Source of the DNA: Oasisia sp. SBJ-2009
Lineage: Eukaryota; Annelida; Polychaeta; Sabellida; Siboglinidae
Direction of reading: 5' to 3'
DNA: 64,000 nucleotides
Assembly (NCBI GenBank): GCA_964017155.1
Contig: OZ024861.1
Span: 496,001-560,000 of the forward strand
Of this stretch, positions 38,901 to 51,096 are shown piece after piece. Under the pieces are notes generated by a model. It did no database searches and was not told where the DNA came from. It saw only the letters and a program-made list of their open reading frames with translations. The translations under genes and the position numbers were made by a program. Position 1 is the stretch's first letter, and every line of letters starts with the position of its first letter.

Positions 38901-38986
38901 CACTTATGTACAAGTCGGACCCACCTCAATGTTGCTATTATATCAGTATTTTTGCCAACATTTGATACTTGATTAAATTAATTCAT
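35959..38986 (+). repeat. 6-mer parent form (E-J-P-E-L-N), 3028 bp
   Basis: Marks 35959, 36464, 36968, 37472, 37977 and 38483. It has the same start as the 5-mer but keeps separate E and L monomers, so it looks like the undeleted form of the 5-mer. The first four monomers are 2521 bp after their counterparts at 33438-34951. Confidence 0.85.
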
Positions 38987-41900
38987 TCAATAATAATCAT
39001 CTTGCGCGTATTTATGTTTTATAAACCGCGCGTCTTGGCAAACTTTTGAGGTCGAAAAGACAGCGCGATTTGTGCCAGTCGCAAGCGCAGCGGTGCATGT
39101 TATTCCGCTGAGCATACGAAATGAGCGATAAACAGTTTGTTTATGCCGACCGCGCTGTCTTTTCGACCTCAAAAGTCTGCTAAGACGCGCTGTATATAAA
39201 ACATAAATATGCGCAAGATGATTATAATTGATAGAATTAACAAAATCAAGTATCAAATGTTGACAAAGATACAGTTATCATACCAAAATTGAGGTGGGCC
39301 CGACTTGTACATAAATGCCTAGACTTGCGGGCTCGTACCTTCACGCGCACTCTCTTATAAAAGCACGTATACTCTCAATTTGTTTTCAGTATTTCACTAT
39401 TTGGCACTTATGTACAAGTCGGACCCACCTCAATGTTGCTATTATATCAGTATTTTTTGCCAACATTTGAAACTTGATTAAATTAATTCATTCAATTATA
39501 ATCATCTTGCGCGTATTTATGTTTTATAAACAGCGCGTCTTGGCAAACTTTTGAGGTCGAAAAGACAGCGCGATTTGTGCCAGTCGCAAGCGCAGCGGTG
39601 CATGTTACTCCGCTGAGCATACGAAATGAGCGATAAACAGTTTGTTTATGCCGACCGCGCTGTCTTTTCGACCTCAAAAGTCTGCTAAGACGCGCTGTAT
39701 ATAAAACATAAATATGCGCAAGATGATTATAATTAATAGAATTAACAAAATCAAGTATCAAATGTTGACAAAGATACAGTTATCATACCAAAATTGAGGT
39801 GGGCCCGACTTGTACATAAATGCCTAGACTTGCGGGCTCGTACCTTCACGCGCACTCTCTTATAAAAGCACGTATACTCTCAATTTGTTTTCAGTATTTC
39901 ACTATTAGGCACTTATGTACAAGTCGGACCCACCTCAATGTTGCTATTATATCAGTATTTTTGCCAACATTTGATACTTGATTAAATTAATTCATTCAAT
40001 TATAATCATCTTGGCGTATTTATGTTTTATAAACAGCGCGTCTTGGCAAACTTTTGACGTCGAAAAGACAGCGCGATTTGTGCCAGTCGCAAGCGCAGCG
40101 GTGCATGTTACTCCGCTGAACATATGAAATGAGCGATAAACAGTTTGTTTATGCCGACCGCGCTGTCTTTTCGACCTCAAAAGTCTGCTAAGACGCGCTG
40201 TATATAAAACATAAATATGCGCAAGATGATTATAATTAATAGAATTAACAAAATCAAGTATCAAATGTTGACAAAGATACAGTTATCATACCAAAATTGA
40301 GGTGGGCCCGACTTGTACATCAATGCCTAGACTTGCGGGCTCGTACCTTCACGCGCACTCTCTTATAAAAGCACGTATACTCTCAATTTGTTTTCAGTAT
40401 TTCACTATTAGGCATTTATGTACAAGTCGGACCCACCTCAATGTTGCTATTATATCAGTATTTTTGCCAACATTTGATACTTGATTAAATTAATTCATTC
40501 AATAATAATCATCTTGCGCGTATTTATGTTTTATAAACCGCGCGTCTTGGCAAACTTTTGAGGTCGAAAAGACAGCGCGATTTGTGCCAGTCGCAAGCGC
40601 AGCGGTGCATGTTATTCCGCTGAGCATACGAAATGAGCGATAAACAGTTTGTTTATGCCGACCGCGCTGTCTTTTCGACCTCAAAAGTCTGCTAAGACGC
40701 GCTGTATATAAAACATAAATATGCGCAAGATGATTATAATTGATAGAATTAACAAAATCAAGTATCAAATGTTGACAAAGATACAGTTATCATACCAAAA
40801 TTGAGGTGGGCCCGACTTGTACATAAATGCCTAGACTTGCGGGCTCGTACCTTCACGCGCACTCTCTTATAAAAGCACGTATACTCTCAATTTGTTTTCA
40901 GTATTTCACTATTTGGCACTTATGTACAAGTCGGACCCACCTCAATGTTGCTATTATATCAGTATTTTTTGCCAACATTTGAAACTTGATTAAATTAATT
41001 CATTCAATTATAATCATCTTGCGCGTATTTATGTTTTATAAACAGCGCGTCTTGGCAAACTTTTGAGGTCGAAAAGACAGCGCGATTTGTGCCAGTCTCA
41101 AGCGCAGCGGTGCATGTTACTCCGCTGAGCATACGAAATGAGCGATAAACAGTTTGTTTATGCCGACCGCGCTGTCTTTTCGACCTCAAAAGTCTGCTAA
41201 GACGCGCTGTTTATAAAACATAAATATGCGCAAGATGATTATAATTAATAGAATTAACAAAATCAAGTATCAAATGTTGACAAAGATACAGTTATCATAC
41301 CAAAATTGAGGTGGGCCCGACTTGTACATAAATGCCTAGACTTGCGGGCTCGTACCTTCACGCGCACTCTCTTATAAAAGCACGTATACTCTCAATTTGT
41401 TTTCAGTATTTCACTATTAGGCACTTATGTACAAGTCGGACCCACCTCAATGTTGCTATTATATCAGTATTTTTGCCAACATTTGATACTTGATTAAATT
41501 AATTCATTGAATTATAATCATCTTGCGCGTATTTATGTTTTATAAACAGCGCGTCTTGGCAAACTTTTGACGTCGAAAAGACAGCGCGATTTGTGCCAGT
41601 CGCAAGCGCAGCGGTGCATGTTACTCCGCTGAACATATGAAATGAGCGATAAACAGTTTGTTTATGCCGACCGCGCTGTCTTTTCGACCTCAAAAGTCTG
41701 CTAAGACGCGCTGTATATAAAACATAAATATGCGCAAGATGATTATAATTAATAGAATTAACAAAATCAAGTATCAAATGTTGACAAAGATACAGTTATC
41801 ATACCAAAATTGAGGTGGGCCCGACTTGTACATCAATGCCTAGACTTGCGGGCTCGTACCTTCACGCGCACTCTCTTATAAAAGCACGTATACTCTCAAT

Positions 41901-43526
41901 TTGTTTTCAGTATTTCACTATTAGGCATTTATGTACAAGTCGGACCCACCTCAATGTTGCTATTATATCAGTATTTTTGCCAACATTTGATACTTGATTA
42001 AATTAATTCATTCAATAATAATCATCTTGCGCGTATTTATGTTTTATAAACCGCGCGTCTTGGCAAAGTTTTGAGGTCGAAAAGACAGCGCGATTTGTGC
42101 CAGTCGCAAGCGCAGCGGTGCATGTTATTCCGCTGAGCATACGAAATGAGCGATAAACAGTTTGTTTATGCCGACCGCGCTGTCTTTTCGACCTCAAAAG
42201 TCTGCTAAGACGCGCTGTATATAAAACATAAATATGCGCAAGATGATTATAATTGATAGAATTAACAAAATCAAGTATCAAATGTTGACAAAGATACAGT
42301 TATCATACCAAAATTGAGGTGGGCCCGACTTGTACATAAATGCCTAGACTTGCGGGCTCGTACCTTCACGCGCACTCTCTTATAAAAGCACGTATACTCT
42401 CAATTTGTTTTCAGTATTTCACTATTTGGCACTTATGTACAAGTCGGACCCACCTCAATGTTGCTATTATATCAGTATTTTTTGCCAACATTTGAAACTT
42501 GATTAAATTAATTCATTCAATTATAATCATCTTGCGCGTATTTATGTTTTATAAACAGCGCGTCTTGGCAAACTTTTGAGGTCGAAAAGACAGCGCGATT
42601 TGTGCCAGTCGCAAGCGCAGCGGTGCATGTTACTCCGCTGAGCATACGAAATGAGCGATATAATCAGTTTGTTTATGCCGACCGCGCTGTCTTTTCGACC
42701 TCAAAAGTCTGCTAAGACGCGCTGTTTATAAAACATAAATATGCGCAAGATGAGTATAATTGATAGAATTAACAAAATCAAGTATCAAATGTTGACAAAG
42801 ATACAGTTATAATACCAAAATTGAGGTGGGCCCGACTTGTACATAAATGCCTAGACTTGCGGGCGCGTACCTTCACGCGCACTCTCTCATAAACGCACGT
42901 ATTCTCTCAATTTGTTTTCAGTATTTCACTATTTGGCACTTATGTAGAAGTCGGACCAAACTCAATGTTGCTATTATATCAGTATTTTTGCCAACATTTG
43001 ATACTTGATTAAATTAATTCATTCAATTATAATCATCTTGCGCGTATTTATGTTTTATAAACAGCGCGTCTTGGCAAACTTTTGACGTCGAAAAGAAAGC
43101 GCGATTTGTGCCAGTCGCAAGCGCAGCGGTGCATGTTACTCCGCTGAACATATGAAATGAGCGATAAACAGTTTGTTTATGCCGACCGCGCTGTCTTTTC
43201 GACCTCAAAAGTCTGCTAAGACGCGCTGTATATAAAACATAAATAGGCGCAAGATGATTATAATTAATAGAATTAACAAAATCAAGTATCAAATGTTGAC
43301 AAAGATACAGTTATCATACCAAAATTGAGGTGGGCCCGACTTGTACATCAATGCCTAGACTTGCGGGCTCGTACCTTCACGCGCACTCTCTTATAAAAGC
43401 ACGTATACTCTCAATTTGTTTTCAGTATTTCACTATTAGGCATTTATGTACAAGTCGGACCCACCTCAATGTTGCTATTATATCAGTATTTTTGCCAACA
43501 TTTGATACTTGATTAAATTAATTCAT
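38987..43526 (+). repeat. Monomers E-J-I-E-Q-I-K-L-N/P
   Basis: Marks 38987, 39492, 39996, 40499, 41004, 41508, 42012, 42517 and 43023. The I monomer at 39996 lost one C (CTTGGCGTATT), giving 503 bp. Q (41004) is J-like with GTCTCAAGC and TGTTTATA. The I monomer at 41508 has a private CATTGAATT. The K monomer at 42012 keeps GGCAAAGTTTTG but has CTCAAAAGTC where earlier K copies have CTCGAAAGTC. Confidence 0.82.
43023..43526 (+). repeat. N/P fusion monomer
   Basis: The spacer and outer left arm are type N (CATAAACG, GTAGAAG, ACCAAACTC). From GTATTTTTGCC onward it is type P, including AAATAGGCGC. The switch lies between 42961 and 42987, in the left arm. A private GAAAGCGCG (AAAGAAAGC instead of AAAGACAGC) weakens the closing part of the stem. 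Confidence 0.8.
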
Positions 43527-46500
43527 TCAATAATAATCATCTTGCGCGTATTTATGTTTTATAAACCGCGCGTCTTGGCAAACTTTTGAGGTCGAAAAGA
43601 CAGCGCGATTTGTGCCAGTCGCAAGCGCAGCGGTGCATGTTATTCCGCTGAGCATACGAAATGAGCGATAAACAGTTTGTTTATGCCGACCGCGCTGTCT
43701 TTTCGACCTCAAAAGTCTGCTAAGACGCGCTGTATATAAAACATAAATATGCGCAAGATGATTATAATTGATAGAATTAACAAAATCAAGTATCAAATGT
43801 TGACAAAGATACAGTTATCATACCAAAATTGAGGTGGGCCCGACTTGTACATAAATGCCTAGACTTGCGGGCTCGTACCTTCACGCGCACTCTCTTATAA
43901 AAGCACGTATACTCTCAATTTGTTTTCAGTATTTCACTATTTGGCACTTATGTACAAGTCGGACCCACCTCAATGTTGCTATTATATCAGTATTTTTTGC
44001 CAACATTTGAAACTTGATTAAATTAATTCATTCAATTATAATCATCTTGCGCGTATTTATGTTTTATAAACAGCGCGTCTTGGCAAACTTTTGAGGTCGA
44101 AAAGACAGCGCGATTTGTGCCAGTCGCAAGCGCAGCGGTGCATGTTACTCCGCTGAGCATACGAAATGAGCGATATAATCAGTTTGTTTATGCCGACCGC
44201 GCTGTCTTTTCGACCTCAAAAGTCTGCTAAGACGCGCTGTTTATAAAACATAAATATGCGCAAGATGAGTATAATTGATAGAATTAACAAAATCAAGTAT
44301 CAAATGTTGACAAAGATACAGTTATAATACCAAAATTGAGATGGGCCCGACTTGTACATAAATGCCTAGACTTGCGGGCGCGTACCTTCACGCGCACTCT
44401 CTCATAAACGCACGTATTCTCTCAATTTGTTTTCAGTATTTCACTATTTGGCACTTATGTAGAAGTCGGACCAAACTCAATGTTGCTATTATATCAGTAT
44501 TTGTGACAACATTTGATACTTGATTAAATTAATTCATTCAATAATAATCATCTTGCGCGTATTTATGTTTTATAAACAGCGCGTCTTGGCAAACTGTTGA
44601 GGTCGAAAAGACAGCGCGATTTGTGCCAGTCGCAACCGCAGCGGTGCATGTTACTCCGCTGAGCGTACGAAATGAGCGATAAACAGTTTGTTTATGCCGA
44701 CCGCGCTGTCTTTTCGACCTCAAAAGTCTGTTAAGACGCGCTGTATATCAAACATAAATATGCGCAAGATGATTATAATTGATAGAATTAACAAAATCAA
44801 GTATCAAATGTTGACAAAGATACAGTTATCATAACAAAATTGAGGTGGGCCCGACTTGTACATCAATGCCTAGACTTGCGGGCTCGTACCTTCACGCGCA
44901 CTCTCTTATAAAAGCACGTATACTCTCAATTTGTTTTCAGTATTTCACTATTAGGCACTTATGTACAAGTCGGACCCACCTCAATGTTGCTATTATATCA
45001 GTATTTTTGCCAACATTTGATACTTGATTAAATTAATTCATTCAATAATAATCATCTTGCGCGTATTTATGTTTTATAAACCGCGCGTCTTGGCAAACTT
45101 TTGAGGTCGAAAAGACAGCGCGATTTGTGCCAGTCGCAAGCGCAGCGGTGCATGTTATTCCGCTGAGCATACGAAATGAGCGATAAACAGTTTGTTTATG
45201 CCGACCGCGCTGTCTTTTCGACCTCAAAAGTCTGCTAAGACGCGCTGTATATAAAACATAAATATGCGCAAGATGATTATAATTGATAGAATTAACAAAA
45301 TCAAGTATCAAATGTTGACAAAGATACAGTTATCATACCAAAATTGAGGTGGGCCCGACTTGTACATAAATGCCTAGACTTGCGGGCTCGTACCTTCACG
45401 CGCACTCTCTTATAAAAGCACGTATACTCTCAATTTGTTTTCAGTATTTCACTATTTGGCACTTATGTACAAGTCGGACCCACCTCAATGTTGCTATTAT
45501 ATCAGTATTTTTTGCCAACATTTGAAACTTGATTAAATTAATTCATTCAATTATAATCATCTTGCGCGTATTTATGTTTTATAAACAGCGCGTCTTGGCA
45601 AACTTTTGAGGTCGAAAAGACAGCGCGATTTGTGCCAGTCGCAAGCGCAGCGGTGCATGTTACTCCGCTGAGCATACGAAATGAGCGATAAACAGTTTGT
45701 TTATGCCGACCGCGCTGTCTTTTCGACCTCAAAAGTCTGCTAAGACGCGCTGTATATAAAACATAAATATGCGCAAGATGATTATAATTAATAGAATTAA
45801 CAAAATCAAGTATCAAATGTTGACAAAGATACAGTTATCATACCAAAATTGAGGTGGGCCCGACTTGTACATAAATGCCTAGACTTGCGGGCTCGTACCT
45901 TCACGCGCACTCTCTTATAAAAGCACGTATACTCTCAATTTGTTTTCAGTATTTCACTATTAGGCACTTATGTACAAGTCGGACCCACCTCAATGTTGCT
46001 ATTATATCAGTATTTTTGCCAACATTTGATACTTGATTAAATTAATTCATTCAATTATAATCATCTTGCGCGTATTTATGTTTTATAAACAGCGCGTCTT
46101 GGCAAACTTTTGACGTCGAAAAGACAGCGCGATTTGTGCCAGTCGCAAGCGCAGCGGTGCATGTTACTCCGCTGAACATATGAAATGAGCGATAAACAGT
46201 TTGTTTATGCCGACCGCGCTGTCTTTTCGACCTCAAAAGTCTGCTAAGACGCGCTGTATATAAAACATAAATATGCGCAAGATGATTATAATTAATATAA
46301 TTAACAAAATCAAGTATCAAATGTTGACAAAGATACAGTTATCATACCAAAATTGAGGTGGGCCCGACTTGTACATCAATGCCTAGACTTGCGGGCTCGT
46401 ACCTTCACGCGCACTATCTTATAAAAGCACGTATACTCTCAATTTGTTTTCAGTATTTCACTATTAGGCATTTATGTACAAGTCGGACCCACCTCAATGT

Positions 46501-47563
46501 TGCTATTATATCGGTATTTTTGCCAACATTTGATACTTGATTAAATTAATTCATTCAATAATAATCATCTTGCGCGTATTTATGTTTTATAAACCGCGCG
46601 TCTTGGCAAACTTTTGAGGTCGAAAAGACAGCGCGATTTGTGCCAGTCGCAAGCGCAGCGGTGCATGTTATTCCGCTGAGCATACGAAATGAGCGATAAA
46701 CAGTTTGTTTATGCCGACCGCGCTGTCTTTTCGACCTCAAAAGTCTGCTAAGACGCGCTGTATATAAAACATAAATATGCGCAAGATGATTATAATTGAT
46801 AGAATTAACAAAATCAAGTATCAAATGTTGACAAAGATACAGTTATCATACCAAAATTGAGGTGGGCCCGACTTGTACATAAATGCCTAGACTTGCGGGC
46901 TCGTACCTTCACGCGCACTCTCTTATAAAAGCACGTATACTCTCAATTTGTTTTCAGTATTTCACTATTTGGCACTTATGTACAAGTCGGACCCACCTCA
47001 ATGTTGCTATTATATCAGTATTTTTTGCCAACATTTGAAACTTGATTAAATTAATTCATTCAATTATAATCATCTTGCGCGTATTTATGTTTTATAAACA
47101 GCGCGTCTTGGCAAACTTTTGAGGTCGAAAAGACAGCGCGATTTGTGCCAGTCTCAAGCGCAGCGGTGCATGTTACTCCGCTGAGCATACGAAATGAGCG
47201 ATAAACAGTTTGTTTATGCCGACCGCGCTGTCTTTTCGACCTCAAAAGTCTGCTAAGACGCGCTGTTTATAAAACATAAATATGCGCAAGATGATTATAA
47301 TTAATAGAATTAACAAAATCAAGTATCAAATGTTGACAAAGATACAGTTATCATACCAAAATTGAGGTGGGCCCGACTTGTACATAAATGCCTAGACTTG
47401 CGGGCTCGTACCTTCACGCGCACTCTCTTATAAAAGCACGTATACTCTCAATTTGTTTTCAGTATTTCACTATTAGGCACTTATGTACAAGTCGGACCCA
47501 CCTCAATGTTGCTATTATATCAGTATTTTTGCCAACATTTGATACTTGATTAAATTAATTCAT
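43527..47563 (+). repeat. Eight-monomer duplication (E-L-N-E-J-I-E-Q), second copy
   Basis: Marks 43527, 44032, 44538, 45042, 45547, 46051, 46555 and 47060. They repeat the order and variants of 37472, 37977, 38483, 38987, 39492, 39996, 40499 and 41004 with an offset of 6055 bp, rising to 6056 after the one-base deletion at about 40013. Private changes in this copy include GAGATGGGCCC near 44340, AATATAATTAAC near 46295, CACTATCTTATAA near 46415 and ATCGGTATT near 46512. Confidence 0.82.
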
Positions 47564-48572
47564 TCAATAATAATCATCTTGCGCGTATTTATGTTTTATA
47601 AACCGCGCGTCTTGGCAAACTTTTGAGGTCGAAAAGACAGCGCGATTTGTGCCAGTCGCAAGCGCAGCGGTGCATGTTATTCCGCTGAGCATACGAAATG
47701 AGCGATAAACAGTTTGTTTATGCCGACCGCGCTGTCTTTTCGACCTCAAAAGTCTGCTAAGACGCGCTGTATATAAAACATAAATATGCGCAAGATGATT
47801 ATAATTGATAGAATTAACAAAATCAAGTATCAAATGTTGACAAAGATACAGTTATCATACCAAAATTGAGGTGGGCCCGACTTGTACATAAATGCCTAGA
47901 CTTGCGGGCTCGTACCTTCACGCGCACTCTCTTATAAAAGCACGTATACTCTCAATTTGTTTTCAGTATTTCACTATTTGGCACTTATGTACAAGTCGGA
48001 CCCACCTCAATGTTGCTATTATATCAGTATTTTTTGCCAACATTTGAAACTTGATTAAATTAATTCATTCAATTATAATCATCTTGCGCGTATTTATGTT
48101 TTATAAACAGCGCGTCTTGGCAAACTTTTGAGGTCGAAAAGACAGCGCGAGTTGTGCCAGTCTCAAGCGCAGCGGTGCATGTTACTCCGCTGAGCATACG
48201 AAATGAGCGATAAACAGTTTGTTTATGCCGACCGCGCTGTCTTTTCGACCTCAAAAGTCTGCTAAGACGCGCTGTTTATAAAACATAAATATGCGCAAGA
48301 TGATTATAATTAATAGAATTAACAAAATCAAGTATCAAATGTTGACAAAGATACAGTTATCATACCAAAATTGAGGTGGGCCCGACTTGTACATAAATGC
48401 CTAGACTTGCGGGCTCGTACCTTCACGCGCACTCTCTTATAAAAGCACGTATACTCTCAATTTGTTTTCAGTATTTCACTATTAGGCACTTATGTACAAG
48501 TCGGACCCACCTCAATGTTGCTATTATATCAGTATTTTTGCCAACATTTGATACTTGATTAAATTAATTCAT
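46555..48572 (+). repeat. 2-mer HOR E-Q, two copies of 1009 bp
   Basis: Marks 46555 (E), 47060 (Q), 47564 (E) and 48069 (Q), followed by E at 48573. Both Q monomers carry GTCTCAAGC; the second also has a private GCGAGTTGTGCC. This is the shortest-period expansion in the window. Confidence 0.85.
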
Positions 48573-51096
48573 TCAATAATAATCATCTTGCGCGTATTTA
48601 TGTTTTATAAACCGCGCGTCTTGGCAAACTTTTGAGGTCGAAAAGACAGCGCGATTTGTGCCAGTCGCAAGCGCAGCGGTGCATGTTATTCCGCTGAGCA
48701 TACGAAATGAGCGATAAACAGTTTGTTTATGCCGACCGCGCTGTCTTTTCGACCTCAAAAGTCTGCTAAGACGCGCTGTATATAAAACATAAATATGCGC
48801 AAGATGATTATAATTGATAGAATTAACAAAATCAAGTATCAAATGTTGACAAAGATACAGTTATCATACCAAAATTGAGGTGGGCCCGACTTGTACATAA
48901 ATGCCTAGACTTGCGGGCTCGTACCTTCACGCGCACTCTCTTATAAAAGCACGTATACTCTCAATTTGTTTTCAGTATTTCACTATTTGGCACTTATGTA
49001 CAAGTCGGACCCACCTCAATGTTGCTATTATATCAGTATTTTTTGCCAACATTTGAAACTTGATTAAATTAATTCATTCAATTATAATCATCTTGCGCGT
49101 ATTTATGTTTTATAAACAGCGCGTCTTGGCAAACTTTTGAGGTCGAAAAGACAGCGCGATTTGTGCCAGTCGCAAGCGCAGCGGTGCATGTTACTCCGCT
49201 GAGCATACGAAATGAGCGATATAATCAGTTTGTTTATGCCGACCGCGCTGTCTTTTCGACCTCAAAAGTCTGCTAAGACGCGCTGTTTATAAAACATAAA
49301 TATGCGCAAGATGAGTATAATTGATAGAATCAACAAAATCAAGTATCAAATGTTGACAAAGATACAGTTATAATACCAAAATTGAGGTGGGCCCGACTTG
49401 TACATAAATGCCTAGACTTGCGGTCGCGTACCTTCACGCGCACTCTCTCATAAACGCACGTATTCTCTCAATTTGTTTTCAGTATTTCACTATTTGGCAC
49501 TTATGTAGAAGTCGGACCAAACTCAATGTTGCTATTATATCAGTATTTGTGACAACATTTGATACTTGATTAAATTAATTCATTCAATAATAATCATCTT
49601 GCGCGTATTTATGTTTTATAAACAGCGCGTCTTGGCAAACTGTTGAGGTCGAAAAGACAGCGCGATTTGTGCCAGTCGCAACCGCAGCGGTGCATGTTAC
49701 TCCGCTGAGCGTACGAAATGAGCGATAAACAGTTTGTTTATGCCGACCGCGCTGTCTTTTCGACCTCAAAAGTCTGTTAAGACGCGCTGTATATCAAACA
49801 TAAATATGCGCAAGATGATTATAATTGATAGAATTAACAAAATCAAGTATCAAATGTTGACAAAGATACAGTTATCATACCAAAATTGAGGTGGGCCCGA
49901 CTTGTACATCAATGCCTAGACTTGCGGGCTCGTACCTTCACGCGCACTCTCTTATAAAAGCACGTATACTCTCAATTTGTTTTCAGTATTTCACTATTAG
50001 GCACTTATGTACAAGTCGGACCCACCTCAATGTTGCTATTATATCAGTATTTTTGCCAACATTTGATACTTGATTAAATTAATTCATTCAATAATAATCA
50101 TCTTGCGCGTATTTATGTTTTATAAACCGCGCGTCTTGGCAAACTTTTGAGGTCGAAAAGACAGCGCGATTTGTGCCAGTCGCAAGCGCAGCGGTGCATG
50201 TTATTCCGCTGAGCATACGAAATGAGCGATAAACAGTTTGTTTATGCCGACCGCGCTGTCTTTTCGACCTCAAAAGTCTGCTAAGACGCGCTGTATATAA
50301 AACATAAATATGCGCAAGATGATTATAATTGATAGAATTAACAAAATCAAGTATCAAATGTTGACAAAGATACAGTTATCATACCAAAATTGAGGTGGGC
50401 CCGACATGTACATAAATGCCTAGACTTGCGGGCTCGTACCTTCACGCGCACTCTCTTAAAAAAGCACGTATACTCTCAATTTGTTTTCAGTATTTCACTA
50501 TTTGGCACTTATGTACAAGGCGGACCCACCTCAATGTTGCTATTATATCAGTATTTTTTGCCAACATTTGAAACTTGATTAAATTAATTCATTCAATTAT
50601 AATCATCTTGCGCGTATTTATGTTTTATAAACAGCGCGTCTTGGCAAACTTTTGAGGTCGAAAAGACAGCGCGATTTGTGCCAGTCGCAAGCGCAGCGGT
50701 GCATGTTACTCCGCTGAGCATACGAAATGAGCGATAAACAGTTTGTTTATGCCGACCGCGCTGTCTTTTCGACCTCAAAAGTCTGCTAAGACGCGCTGTA
50801 TATAAAACATAAATAGGCGCAAGATGATTATAATTAATAGAATTAACAAAATCAAGTATCAAATGTTGACAAAGATACAGTTATCATACCAAAATTGAGG
50901 TGGGCCCGACTTGTACATCAATGCCTAGACTTGCGGGCTCGTACCTTCACGCGCACTCTCTTATAAAAGCACGTATACTCTCAATTTGTTTTCAGTATTT
51001 CACTATTAGGCATTTATGTACAAGTCGGACCCACCTCAATGTTGCTATTATATCAGTATTTTTGCCAACATTTGATACTTGATTAAATTAATTCAT
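48573..51096 (+). repeat. E-L-N-E followed by a J/P fusion monomer
   Basis: Marks 48573, 49078, 49584, 50088 and 50593. The monomer at 50593 is type J on the left (GTATTTTTTGCC, GAGCATAC) and type P on the right (AAATAGGCGC, CATCAATGCC). The switch lies between 50724 and 50815. Just upstream the spacer has three private changes close together: CCCGACATG, TCTTAAAAAAGC in place of the TATA box, and ACAAGGCGG. Confidence 0.8.
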
